A stretch of 64,000 bases of DNA, taken from the NCBI GenBank assembly GCA_910587295.1, contig CAJULP010000009.1, positions 1 to 64,000 of the forward strand, read 5' to 3'. The position numbers were made by a program, and so were the translations under genes. Under the pieces are notes generated by a model. It worked only from the letters and a program-made list of their open reading frames with translations. It was not told the DNA's origin and made no database searches. This DNA comes from an uncultured Lachnospiraceae bacterium (GTDB taxonomy: Bacteria > Bacillota > Clostridia > Lachnospirales > Lachnospiraceae). Positions 1-8,412 of this stretch are shown here, one piece after another (position 1 is the first letter of the stretch; each line of letters opens with the position of its first letter).

Positions 1-118
1 ACAGGCTTTAAAGTCATGCACATTTTTATTCTTTATGCTCTCTGGACTGCTCAAGCCCCACAATCATCCATCCCTTATCCCTCTCATTTCTGAAAGTCAA
101 CCCTTTCCTGCCTATTCG

Positions 119-1891
119 CTATTGAGTTTCCGAGACTGCTCTATATGCAACATGAAACATTACAAACAGCTGCTGTGATGTTACCCTGTTCTTATGTTCT
201 AACAACTGTTCCATTTTTTTATTAAATAATTGTTTATCATAAATCGTTTCCGCCGCTATATCACCATATGTTTCCCAAAAAACTGGCAAAATATTTTTTG
301 CACATACCATGGATAAGCTGACACATACCCAAAACAAATTATTATTTAGATGCGCATAATCGGCAATCATTAAAATTGAAGGATGGCTATCCAGCAATCC
401 TCTAAAAAAAACGTTTCCACTATGATCATCAATTGAACCAATAACTATTTTCTTTGGTTTTAACTGATCAGGCAAAATACCTTTACTCTCCACATTTACA
501 TACGTTTCTATATCAGAAAAGCAATCTGAATAATCATCTATTTCTTTTTCCTGGCAGTAGGACATTATCCTCTCTTCTTCTTTTAACCATGTCACATCCC
601 AATCCCACGCTTCTGGATAAACGGTCAGCCAAGTAATGTCTTTATCTGTATGATTCGCCTGCTTTCCTAATATTTCTTCAAACGCATCATCCTGCGGCAG
701 CATTACCAAACATCTCTCCACCACAACTCCATTTTGTATAAGATATTCATATAGGCGCTGGCAAAGATACCGATCCCCAATCAAGGCTGTCTTTCTATTT
801 CGTATTGCGTCTATCACACTGTCATCAGGCACCTCAATATAATCTCTCAACAAAATAAATCTTTTATTTCTTTCACATCCTATATAATCATAATTATCTA
901 CACCGCCAATTCCCCATGCACTCCCTTTGGATGTACATTCAATGTAAATAGGCAATTTATAGGTGCTTCGTACCTCATAACTATTTAATATCTTTTTGCC
1001 ATACATTTTTTTCCTTTGCTGGTGTTCTCCCATAAAACAACAGACATTAATCTCATTTTTGATGAGAAATCCATATGTCCTCTGTGCGGCAATATCTGTT
1101 CCTATAATGACAATTTCTCTTTCTTTTTTTAGGCGTTCTGCAAGTTTCTCCCAGCTTTCCTCTGCATTACAAAAAATACCTTTCTTGATATTTGTTTCAT
1201 AAATCTGATCAATACATTCAAACTCCACCGAAACACTCTGCAAAATATTTTCCAAAATATTCTGCTTTTTTCCTGCAACTCCTTCCGCATAAACAGTCAG
1301 ACAGGCATATTCTGGCACCTCACATTCCTTGCCAGCAAAAAAATTACGCCACATCTCTCCTTGCACCTGTACAGAAATATTCTGGCTCTCCAGATATTTG
1401 GCAAAGAAATAGGCCAATTCATTAAACTCATATATTCTGACACACTGATATTCCGGATATAAATCTGAAAACTGTAAGGCTTCCGAATGTTCTGATAATT
1501 CCCGCAACATACGAATTTCCCTATTTGCATCAACATCTTCATATGCAAAACAAATCAATCTGTATTCTTCGTCCAAAACCGGGAGAAGCCTGTCAACCAT
1601 CAATTCCTTCTCCCGATATCTAAAATATTCTCTTGCATTTTTCCATATATCAGTATTCAGAATCACATATTCCTGCTTAATTGCTCCATTAACACTAAGA
1701 GAATTTTTAAACGAATCATATGTAATAACTCCCACATACCCCATTGCATCAAAACTATCATATACGCAAAGCATATCTTCCTTATGATCAGGAAGAAAAT
1801 AAGCCAGTATACCTGCACGTGTCAGCGAAGAATATTCTACACAATCAACTTCCCTATCACAAAATCTTACCATACTTCTGTATTCCTTCAT
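119..1891 (-). CDS. Multidomain protein with Rossmann-like segments and a truncated sulfotransferase-like C-terminus
   Basis: 590 residues, last gene of the phosphoramidate-type operon, starting 10 bases after the radical SAM gene. I recognise no single named family. Two segments look like short nucleotide-binding folds: 'EIVIIGTDIAAQ' in the middle, and 'KTALIGDRYLCQRLYEYL' about 100 residues later. The last ~110 residues start with 'KKIVIGSIDDHSGN', then 'LLDSHPSILM', which resembles the N-terminal PAPS-binding region of sulfotransferases (G-x-x-R-S-G-T-T ... L-x-x-H-P), but with a degenerate loop. The protein stops about 109 residues into that domain, and the other forward frames close within a few dozen codons, so the second half of a sulfotransferase fold is not in the window. 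It could be a transferase that decorates a surface glycan, or a recently truncated one. The sulfotransferase assignment is tentative. Confidence 0.55.
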   Translation of the reverse strand: MKEYRSMVRFCDREVDCVEYSSLTRAGILAYFLPDHKEDMLCVYDSFDAMGYVGVITYDSFKNSLSVNGAIKQEYVILNTDIWKNAREYFRYREKELMVDRLLPVLDEEYRLICFAYEDVDANREIRMLRELSEHSEALQFSDLYPEYQCVRIYEFNELAYFFAKYLESQNISVQVQGEMWRNFFAGKECEVPEYACLTVYAEGVAGKKQNILENILQSVSVEFECIDQIYETNIKKGIFCNAEESWEKLAERLKKEREIVIIGTDIAAQRTYGFLIKNEINVCCFMGEHQQRKKMYGKKILNSYEVRSTYKLPIYIECTSKGSAWGIGGVDNYDYIGCERNKRFILLRDYIEVPDDSVIDAIRNRKTALIGDRYLCQRLYEYLIQNGVVVERCLVMLPQDDAFEEILGKQANHTDKDITWLTVYPEAWDWDVTWLKEEERIMSYCQEKEIDDYSDCFSDIETYVNVESKGILPDQLKPKKIVIGSIDDHSGNVFFRGLLDSHPSILMIADYAHLNNNLFWVCVSLSMVCAKNILPVFWETYGDIAAETIYDKQLFNKKMEQLLEHKNRVTSQQLFVMFHVAYRAVSETQ

Positions 1892-1901
1892 TAATCAAAT
1901 T

Positions 1902-3011
1902 TTACAATAGTTGTGGATAATTGCCTTGCCACTCAAACCATTTCGGCTTTCTGGCATTACAATATCTGCATGCAGGCATTGGTCTGGACAAACGTTCATT
2001 TAAGCTAAACCCGTCCAGCTCTTTATCATAAATATTGATTATATCTTCATCACAAATTTCCATATTTACATTAAGTATGCCTTTAAACTTTTCATACAAA
2101 ATGGGCAACGCACATACTGCAATATGTCCATTATCAAGAAAATGGCAATCGTTACTCAAACAACTTTCCCACTCTAGTTCCCCATTTGAATCACCTTTTA
2201 AATTACTGCTGTCATAAAATTTATCTCTGAGAGGCGTCATCCCGAACACGACGTCATTCTCCATACATTTTAACTCAATCTTCTCTTTCAGTATGCTTGT
2301 AGGCGGATACTGCGTAATGTCAAATCCAATACCATATGCGCTCATCACTTTTAAAACTTCTGTATCAAGATTCGGAATCAATAATCCATTGGTGGCAACT
2401 TTTATGCTGGCATCGGGAAACAAATTTCTTGAAACAATACAAAATTCAAGAAAATTTTTGTTAAGCAATGGTTCACCACCCATAATCCGAATAGTTCCTA
2501 CACCCCAATACAACTCCTTCAATCTCTGAATATCACATTTATATTTTTCTAAATCACCAAACTCCTCCTTCGCCACATTGCTGAAATGGATACACCCTTT
2601 ACATTTCAAATTGCAGTGCCATGAAACATGATATTCAAAATAATCCAGTCTTGGTCTTGTTACATCTATTTCATACAATAAGTCTGTAAGCACTTTATAA
2701 TGACTGTTTTCTCTCAGATACCATTTATGCGATACCCCGTAAACTTTCGCTTTTACACCACTTTTACGGACATTCTCAACGATATCTGCCAATTGTAAAA
2801 CAGAAATGACAATACTTCCATCCCATCCTTCTTCGTACATTTGGACTATTTGGTCATAAGATAATATTTTTACACCTTCCAGACTACATCCCTGTTTTTT
2901 TGTATTATTATCACAAAAAAAACATACCTTCACCGATTCTGTAAATTTTTCCAAATTTCTTTTTAATTTTAATCCATTTATGCCTGCACCCCAAATGATT
3001 ACATTTTCCAT
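1902..3011 (-). CDS. Radical SAM protein with N-terminal Rossmann-like domain and SPASM-like C-terminus
   Basis: 369 residues. Residues 1-100 form a nucleotide-binding-like domain (starts 'MENVIIWGAGINGLK'). The radical SAM core has the 4Fe-4S motif C133-x3-C137-x2-C140 in 'CNLKCKGC' and the 'MGGEPL' turn near residue 178. The C-terminus carries further cysteines ('CLSNDCHF', 'VCALP', 'CRYCNARKP') that fit a SPASM/twitch-type auxiliary cluster. Such proteins catalyse radical chemistry on peptides, cofactors or sugars; the substrate here is unknown. It lies between the CysC-like kinase and the 590-residue protein on the same strand, so co-transcription from the promoter near 8375 is likely. 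Its N-terminal fold resembles segments inside the downstream protein, which suggests a shared substrate or partner. A GGAGAT ribosome-binding site precedes the chosen ATG. Confidence 0.8.
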   Translation of the reverse strand: MENVIIWGAGINGLKLKRNLEKFTESVKVCFFCDNNTKKQGCSLEGVKILSYDQIVQMYEEGWDGSIVISVLQLADIVENVRKSGVKAKVYGVSHKWYLRENSHYKVLTDLLYEIDVTRPRLDYFEYHVSWHCNLKCKGCIHFSNVAKEEFGDLEKYKCDIQRLKELYWGVGTIRIMGGEPLLNKNFLEFCIVSRNLFPDASIKVATNGLLIPNLDTEVLKVMSAYGIGFDITQYPPTSILKEKIELKCMENDVVFGMTPLRDKFYDSSNLKGDSNGELEWESCLSNDCHFLDNGHIAVCALPILYEKFKGILNVNMEICDEDIINIYDKELDGFSLNERLSRPMPACRYCNARKPKWFEWQGNYPQLL

Positions 3012-3083
3012 TTCTATATCTCCATCAAACTTCCCATTTTCTTAAATCCGTTTCAGCCATCCAGGCTGCCTGAAAATTCCTAA

Positions 3084-3593
3084 TCAACTAACACAATAAA
3101 AGAATATCTTCTCCACCTGCTCCTCCGGTGTCCTGTCACCATCATTTTCCAGAATCAAATCAGGATGCTTAGGCTCTTCTATTCTCATATGGATTCCAGC
3201 AACTTCTCCCTTTTCTTCCATTTCTGCTCTGCTGTATAACCCTTTTTGATCTCTGTCTCTGAGCGTATCCATAGAGACTTTCACGTAAATTTCTTTATAA
3301 TTTTGTATATTCTCCCTGTTCCACTCCCTCACACTGTCAAACATTGAGATTGTACAACAGACCACGTTCATTCCTTGCTCCTGAAGCATAGCGCATAATC
3401 TGGAATACCGCATGGCACACTTTCTGCGGTCTTCCGCCGAATATCCCAAATCGTTCCCAAACACCTTCCGCATCGTATCTCCGTCAAGGAATACTGTATT
3501 AGAATATTGTTCTTTCAATTTATTATAGAATAATCTGCCAACTGTTGTCTTTCCCGCACCTGAAAGTCCGGTGATCCAATATACCCTGCTCAT
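3084..3593 (-). CDS. CysC-like kinase, probable cytidine diphosphoramidate kinase (or adenylylsulfate kinase)
   Basis: 169 residues. P-loop 'GLSGAGKTT' at residues 9-17 and 'FLDGDTMR' near residue 38 place it in the APS-kinase family, which phosphorylates the 3'-OH of a nucleotide. Homology alone says CysC, but a complete CysC domain already exists in CysNC at 11992-13824. This gene instead overlaps the nucleotidyltransferase gene by four bases (ATGA) and sits in a set matching C. jejuni Cj1415-Cj1418, where the CysC homologue Cj1415 phosphorylates cytidine diphosphoramidate. I therefore favour the CDP-amidate kinase role. An extra APS kinase feeding a sulfotransferase remains possible. Confidence 0.75.
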   Translation of the reverse strand: MSRVYWITGLSGAGKTTVGRLFYNKLKEQYSNTVFLDGDTMRKVFGNDLGYSAEDRRKCAMRYSRLCAMLQEQGMNVVCCTISMFDSVREWNRENIQNYKEIYVKVSMDTLRDRDQKGLYSRAEMEEKGEVAGIHMRIEEPKHPDLILENDGDRTPEEQVEKIFFYCVS

Positions 3594-4366
3594 AGCTTTG
3601 ACTCCACAACCTTCAAATCCTCACAGTCATCAATCTCAAACCATCCTCTTTGTATATGAACTGCACGCAATTTATTCCCTTCGTCAATTAACCCTTGTAA
3701 TAAATCTGTCATATACATCTTTGCATAATTTCTAGAAGTTCTCCAAAGAGCTTCCCCTTTTATACTCCTTCTCTCCGCTTCCTCACTGAGAAGCAACATT
3801 TTTTTCAATCCCTCTCCTTTAAAGCGCATTAAACCGATATATTGCGACTGCACTTTTGTAAGCTCTGAGGTCTTCTGTCCAATTTCTGTCAAGTAATCAT
3901 TTTCATCAAACATCAATGTCTCAGCATCATCCAGTGGATTCTCGCACCTCTCTGCCCAATACTCATACCACCCATCATCCACAACGACTGACATATCATC
4001 TTCCGCTGCTAATACTTTCCTGAAGACAGGTTCACCATAAATAATATCCCCATAAGAAATAATGATATCATCTTCCGATTCCATCAATTCTTTTGCACAC
4101 ATCAAAGAGCATACCATATTTGTCAAATCATACTGTTCATTCACGATAAATTGAATATCTGTGCCTTTAAACCTGCTTTTAAGCACGTCACTGCGATAGC
4201 CGCATATGATTGTAATGTCTTTGTCACTAACCCCACAACCATAAATCACATCAAGCTGTCTTTCAATAATACTCCTGCCATTAACTTCTACCATACATTT
4301 TGGCCTGTCATCCGTCAATGGACGCAGTCTGGTTCCCTGCCCTGCTGCCAATATAATTACCTTCAT
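3590..4366 (-). CDS. Sugar/choline-type nucleotidyltransferase, probable CTP:phosphoglutamine cytidylyltransferase
   Basis: 258 residues. The N-terminus 'MKVIILAAGQGTRLRPLT' plus 'PKCMVEVNGRSIIERQLD' is the signature of NTP transferases that bind NTP-Mg and attack a phosphate substrate. By fold it resembles LicC-type phosphocholine cytidylyltransferases and hexose-1-phosphate nucleotidyltransferases. Its neighbours (glutamine-kinase-like protein, amidotransferase, CysC-like kinase) correspond to the C. jejuni set in which Cj1416 joins CTP to L-glutamine phosphate, so that reaction is the best guess. The start has an AGAGGAT ribosome-binding site. The stop overlaps the start of the kinase gene, indicating translational coupling. 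Confidence 0.75.
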   Translation of the reverse strand: MKVIILAAGQGTRLRPLTDDRPKCMVEVNGRSIIERQLDVIYGCGVSDKDITIICGYRSDVLKSRFKGTDIQFIVNEQYDLTNMVCSLMCAKELMESEDDIIISYGDIIYGEPVFRKVLAAEDDMSVVVDDGWYEYWAERCENPLDDAETLMFDENDYLTEIGQKTSELTKVQSQYIGLMRFKGEGLKKMLLLSEEAERRSIKGEALWRTSRNYAKMYMTDLLQGLIDEGNKLRAVHIQRGWFEIDDCEDLKVVESKL

Positions 4367-4392
4367 CCATCTATCCTCTTTTCCTTAAAAAA

Positions 4393-5010
4393 CTATTTAA
4401 ACAGTCTCCGAACCCTCTGTATATCCTGCGTCCAGAACGAGACCTCCCGCTCTGGATGCCACATAGTGCCTAAAACAGGTTTCTGAATATGACATACCGC
4501 TTCAATCACGCCATCTTCTGACTGTGCCAAGATTTTTAACGGGTCTGTAACTTCATAACATGCCTGATTATGAAAACTATTTACATTCAATTTTCCTATT
4601 GTACCTGAAATTTCGTGACGCACGGCTGTATGCCCCTGCACTTGCTCCAGTTTATTTCCGAAATAATCCACAATTACCTGCATCCCTCTGCAGAAACCAT
4701 AAACCGGAATTGTACGCTGCAAAGCAATATCTAAGAGTATTTTCTCAACTTCATCCCTTTCTGGCGCATCCCCACCATATTTTACCAGACTATTCCCACC
4801 AGTTAAGACTATCCCCGCAGGATTCATCAACTCCAGCATTTGCCTCACAATATTGGAGATATTAGGAAGCGGAACAGGCAAATAACCGCATGCCTCTATA
4901 AAGCGAGGAATATTTTGGTCGGCACAGTCCCGCCTCTCCCCATAGCTTTTTATAAATTCAACTCTTTGTGTATAAAATACTATTTTTGTAATCTCCGACA
5001 TATTCCTCAC
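4393..5010 (-). CDS. Class I glutamine amidotransferase-like hydrolase, probable gamma-glutamyl-CDP-amidate hydrolase
   Basis: 205 residues, a stand-alone class I glutaminase fold. The nucleophile Cys107 is in 'YGFCRGMQ'; the partner His185 and Glu187 are in 'MWHPERE'. Length and isolation from a synthetase domain fit gamma-glutamyl hydrolases such as PuuD. In C. jejuni the homologous Cj1417 cuts CDP-L-glutamine to release cytidine diphosphoramidate, and the surrounding genes here are the same. The start may be Met1 or Met4. An ordinary gamma-glutamyl-GABA hydrolase is the alternative if the operon match is misleading. Confidence 0.78.
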   Translation of the reverse strand: MRNMSEITKIVFYTQRVEFIKSYGERRDCADQNIPRFIEACGYLPVPLPNISNIVRQMLELMNPAGIVLTGGNSLVKYGGDAPERDEVEKILLDIALQRTIPVYGFCRGMQVIVDYFGNKLEQVQGHTAVRHEISGTIGKLNVNSFHNQACYEVTDPLKILAQSEDGVIEAVCHIQKPVLGTMWHPEREVSFWTQDIQRVRRLFK

Positions 5011-5035
5011 ACCTTTGCCAAAGTTATACTGCCCC

Positions 5036-5785
5036 TTATTTCACCTGTGCCATCCAGATTCTCGTAGTATATGGCACTTTAATATATTCTGTGTCTTTTG
5101 CTTCAACTACTTTACGGATTTCATTGTTAATCAAGTCAAACTTATCTTTAGATTGGCGCTGCACTGTACCATGAGATTTCCACCCCTCTATGAAATCCTC
5201 TGACAAAATCTCATGAATCACCGTTCCCTCCACATATACTACTTCACCAAACAAGCCACTCTGGTTAATAACTTCCGTTTGATCTTCACGTCTAGTTCCG
5301 TAATTGTAATCTGAAATTTCCTTTTTGAGTACCTCTTCTATCTCTTTCTGCAAGGGGTCATTCAAATCCCGGTGATTCCACATACAGGCAAACCAACCAC
5401 CATCTTTCAAAATCCTTTTTGCTTCCACTAGCGCTTCCTGACGGTTACACACATTAAAAGATGAACCAAAAGTTATCAAATCAAACTTTCCTTCTTCCAT
5501 CCCTGTATGCTCTCCAACACCTTCAAACCACTGAACTGATCCAAATTCACTTGTCCTGCGAATCCCATTTGCCCTCATCGCGTCATTCGGTTCCACCGCA
5601 CAGACATTCAATCCATACTCTGCCAGCTTTAAAGTAAGATGCGCTGCTCCAGCCCCAACATCGCAAGCATAATCCCCTTTCTTCATGCCAGCAATACCCA
5701 GCATCTTGTCGATTGCCTCTTGGGCATAATCTGGACGCTTTAAATAAGCCTCTGCTAATTCTGTGTAGTCCCATTCTGTCTTCAT
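5036..5785 (-). CDS. Class I SAM-dependent methyltransferase
   Basis: 249 residues. SAM-binding motif I is 'ACDVGAGAAHLTLKLAEYG', followed by an acidic end of strand 2 ('AVEPN'). 'ITFGSSFNV' and 'AKRILKDGGWFACMW' are the usual motifs of small-molecule methyltransferases. It lies between the glutamine-kinase-like gene and the amidotransferase gene on one strand with gaps of 21-26 bases. In C. jejuni, predicted methyltransferases (Cj1419, Cj1420) flank the same enzymes and are thought to add the O-methyl group of methyl phosphoramidate. That role fits here but the substrate is inferred from context only. Confidence 0.75.
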   Translation of the reverse strand: MKTEWDYTELAEAYLKRPDYAQEAIDKMLGIAGMKKGDYACDVGAGAAHLTLKLAEYGLNVCAVEPNDAMRANGIRRTSEFGSVQWFEGVGEHTGMEEGKFDLITFGSSFNVCNRQEALVEAKRILKDGGWFACMWNHRDLNDPLQKEIEEVLKKEISDYNYGTRREDQTEVINQSGLFGEVVYVEGTVIHEILSEDFIEGWKSHGTVQRQSKDKFDLINNEIRKVVEAKDTEYIKVPYTTRIWMAQVK

Positions 5786-5806
5786 ATTTTCCTACCTTTC
5801 CTTTTC

Positions 5807-8251
5807 CTATTTTAATATTCTGACCAGCTTTCCGGCTGTATCAATTTCTAATATCTGTGCCTTCTTAAACTTCTCATATTTTTTAGCGCCTACTCCTACT
5901 ACCGCAGGAATTGAGAGTTCTCCCGCCCGGATTGCCATGTGTGAATTTACGCCACCATACATAGTAATGAACCCCTTGATTTTATGGGAAAATATCCAAT
6001 CATACCCCGGATCCGCACTAGGAATTAAAACAATTCGATCATCCATCTCCCCCACAGACTTCCCTTCCTCCAAGAGACATATCCGTCCAACCGCATGATT
6101 TATAGTTATGTAATTTGGCTCTGAATCCGGATAATAAAATTGCATCACTTCTTCCGGGCTCTTAATGATAGGTGGTAAAACAATTGACCGCGCCATTTCA
6201 TAATTACGTTTGCCTTTTTCTATTGAATTACCAAAAATATCCCATACATCTTTTGCGGATGTATATAATTCATATATATCATGAATATAAAGAAAAGCGC
6301 AATCTTCTTTTGTAATTCCGTGTTCCTGTCCGATTTCTTCGATTAATTTAAGCGCCATGCTCAAATTCCTGGTAAATGCAAATTTACCATATTCCCGCCC
6401 TTCTATTACCGTCTTAATAAAATTCATTAATTCCAATATATCATTTGTCAGCCCATTTTCACATAATTGCTTTTTTAACAAGTCTAACTGCCGTAACGAT
6501 AGCCGAAATTCTTCTCTTATCTCCTGCCCATTCCCTGCCTTTTCATTTTTGCATTCTCCATCCTTCACAGAATCCATCTGTGTCGTCATATTTTGCCTTA
6601 ATCTTCCATCCCATTCAAAATACAACTCCGGTGCATCGTCATATCTAAGAGAAGTGATATCATACGTACCAGGCCGCAAATGTCCATACTTTCTAAGAAA
6701 TGCCTTTTGGGGCAGCTCCTGAAAATCCCGGTTCATGTCCGAACTTACCGTGTTGATACCATGCATAAAAGATTCATAATCAGCATCCGTAAAAACCCCG
6801 CATGTTACAAGGGAACGCAAAATCTGTACCGCAATAAACGCTGCCCTGGCAAGCCCTGCAAAAGGGAGCGTACCATATCTTTTACAATCTTCTAATAACC
6901 AATAAACTTTCTCACTCCTGCTGAAATCACTCCTCATTATATCTTCATATCGTTTATTCAAGATCTGTATTTTTTCATAATCTCTGCGCCACAACCCGCT
7001 TTTATGGTCAATAATCCTGTTAGTCACTTCTCTAAGCGCATTAATAATCTTATTGATTTCTTCTGCTGAAAACCCATGATCAAGTAATACCTGTATCCGC
7101 TCTGTCAAGTCAAATGTATAGCACGAAAACACAATATCAAACTCTGCCTTATCATGCTTTGCCGGATTGTTTACTAATTGGTTCAAGTAATAATTTACCA
7201 GCTTATCGCTAAGCTCCTCTTCCAATTCTGCAGGAACAAAAGAATTGAAGCTCACCCGCACGTCAATATAAGGAAGACCGCCAAAATCTACCATCAACGG
7301 AAAACTCCTCAAGTTTCGGTATCCATAATTATCCCGTTGGTATGCCCATACGCTATCAGTAATAATCTCCCGATAAAGAGATAGTGCAAGCGGCTTGGGA
7401 TAAACACCAATCATCTCTGCAGGATTCCAGTCTGTCATAACACTATACAAAGCCTTTTCCCCACACAAAAATGGCTTTTTCTTTTGTGCCTGCCTTATTT
7501 TTTCTTTAATCTGCCATAACTGTTTTTCCTGCATCCCCTTGTCTGCCAGTTTCTTGTAAACGCATAAAGCCCTGACCTGTAAAATGTATAGAACCCCCTT
7601 CTCTTTCGAAAAAGCAAATTCCACATCCAGATTCTCCTGATCAAAAAAAATCTCCAATTCCCGCAATGCCAAGCATAGCTGTTCCATACGATCCGCTGGC
7701 ATAAGATTGCTTGAAGCTTCTTCATCATCCTTTTCACTTACACGCTCAGACCTACCAAGATTTTTTTCTTTAAACCTATAATAAAGCTTACTCTCAGCTC
7801 CATTCCCAGACGTGATTGCTGATGTAGAACCATGATCATCATAATTGATCACATAATAATTGCCCAATGTATTTGGATCTACGGTAAATGCAACACCACA
7901 AATACTCACATCCGAAAGCATAGGCTGTACCAGCACCTGATTAGCTTCATTATCATCATCATACGAACCAATAACCTCGTCTACGGCATCACTAAATTCT
8001 TTTACGCCTGTCACACCAGCTACAGACTCATATTTCCCTGCTTGAGAATTTTGACTCGTATCTTCTAACAGGGAGCTGCTCCTGACAATTACTTTTTCAT
8101 TCCATTCCGCCGCCAAAAATCCTTTTATTACCTTTTTTGAATCTGTTCTCCATTCCCCCACCGTAAAAGTATACTGCGGCAATACCTCTGCATATTTTAG
8201 TTTTTGGTAAAGGCTGTGTAATGTTTCCGACTTTGTTCCTAATCGATTCAT
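5807..8251 (-). CDS. PEP-synthase-like phosphotransferase, probable L-glutamine kinase
   Basis: 814 residues. The N-terminal ATP-grasp domain of the PEP synthase/PPDK family is marked by 'IVRSSSLLEDTSQNSQAGKY' near residue 75. The C-terminal swivelling phosphohistidine domain has 'YGGVNSHMAIRAGELSIP', with the carrier His at residue 771. There is no PEP/pyruvate TIM-barrel domain of normal PEP synthase; a different ~400-residue middle replaces it. That two-ended layout matches C. jejuni Cj1418, which uses ATP to phosphorylate the amide of L-glutamine. It is the first gene after a sigma-28 type promoter and a leader hairpin. The ribosome-binding site is GAGGA, directly after the hairpin's U-tract. 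Rifampin phosphotransferase-like enzymes share this architecture and are the alternative. Confidence 0.8.
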   Translation of the reverse strand: MNRLGTKSETLHSLYQKLKYAEVLPQYTFTVGEWRTDSKKVIKGFLAAEWNEKVIVRSSSLLEDTSQNSQAGKYESVAGVTGVKEFSDAVDEVIGSYDDDNEANQVLVQPMLSDVSICGVAFTVDPNTLGNYYVINYDDHGSTSAITSGNGAESKLYYRFKEKNLGRSERVSEKDDEEASSNLMPADRMEQLCLALRELEIFFDQENLDVEFAFSKEKGVLYILQVRALCVYKKLADKGMQEKQLWQIKEKIRQAQKKKPFLCGEKALYSVMTDWNPAEMIGVYPKPLALSLYREIITDSVWAYQRDNYGYRNLRSFPLMVDFGGLPYIDVRVSFNSFVPAELEEELSDKLVNYYLNQLVNNPAKHDKAEFDIVFSCYTFDLTERIQVLLDHGFSAEEINKIINALREVTNRIIDHKSGLWRRDYEKIQILNKRYEDIMRSDFSRSEKVYWLLEDCKRYGTLPFAGLARAAFIAVQILRSLVTCGVFTDADYESFMHGINTVSSDMNRDFQELPQKAFLRKYGHLRPGTYDITSLRYDDAPELYFEWDGRLRQNMTTQMDSVKDGECKNEKAGNGQEIREEFRLSLRQLDLLKKQLCENGLTNDILELMNFIKTVIEGREYGKFAFTRNLSMALKLIEEIGQEHGITKEDCAFLYIHDIYELYTSAKDVWDIFGNSIEKGKRNYEMARSIVLPPIIKSPEEVMQFYYPDSEPNYITINHAVGRICLLEEGKSVGEMDDRIVLIPSADPGYDWIFSHKIKGFITMYGGVNSHMAIRAGELSIPAVVGVGAKKYEKFKKAQILEIDTAGKLVRILK

Positions 8252-8262
8252 ATTATTTCCTC

Positions 8263-8296
8263 AAAAAAGCTGCCATCACATTAATGCAATGGCAGC
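8263..8296 (-). terminator. Hairpin plus U6 between promoter and start codon (candidate attenuator)
   Basis: On the minus strand a 12-bp stem GCTGCCATTGCA / TGTGATGGCAGC (two G-U pairs, loop TTAA) is followed by TTTTTT. It lies after the sigma-28 promoter and 12 bases before the start of the glutamine-kinase-like gene, so transcripts of that gene must read through it. It may also terminate the upstream cys operon, after which I see no other terminator. Confidence 0.7.
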
Positions 8297-8306
8297 TTAA
8301 TCCCTA

Positions 8307-8390
8307 TCTTATTTCTGCATCCATGCAACTTTTCTTTATTCCTCCTGAACTACTCTGTAATTATATCGGCATAAATAATTTACTCTTTAG
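8307..8390 (-). repeat. Conserved leader, copy 1 of 2
   Basis: About 84 bases closely similar to 15634-15717. Shared blocks include the promoter, AGGAGG, and 'AAAAGTTGCATGGATGCAG'. Both copies are followed by a hairpin with a U-tract and then a gene. A short reading frame after the AGGAGG (TTG start, peptide beginning LHGCRNK) is conserved in both copies. It could be a leader RNA, or one member of a dispersed intergenic repeat. Confidence 0.65.
8363..8389 (-). promoter_or_regulatory. Sigma-28 (flagellar) type promoter for the phosphoramidate-type operon
   Basis: On the minus strand TAAA, then exactly 15 bases, then GCCGATAT. This matches the SigD/FliA consensus TAAA-N15-GCCGATAA at all but one position. 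It lies about 110 bases upstream of the glutamine-kinase-like gene. Confidence 0.8.
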
Positions 8391-8412
8391 TCATACACCA
8401 AAATTAGGCTGA

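Noticed and set aside
3084..3593. Treating the CysC-like gene simply as a second APS kinase of the sulfate pathway
   Set aside because: CysNC already has a complete APS kinase domain, and this gene overlaps the nucleotidyltransferase gene of the phosphoramidate-type set. The simple reading is kept only as an alternative.
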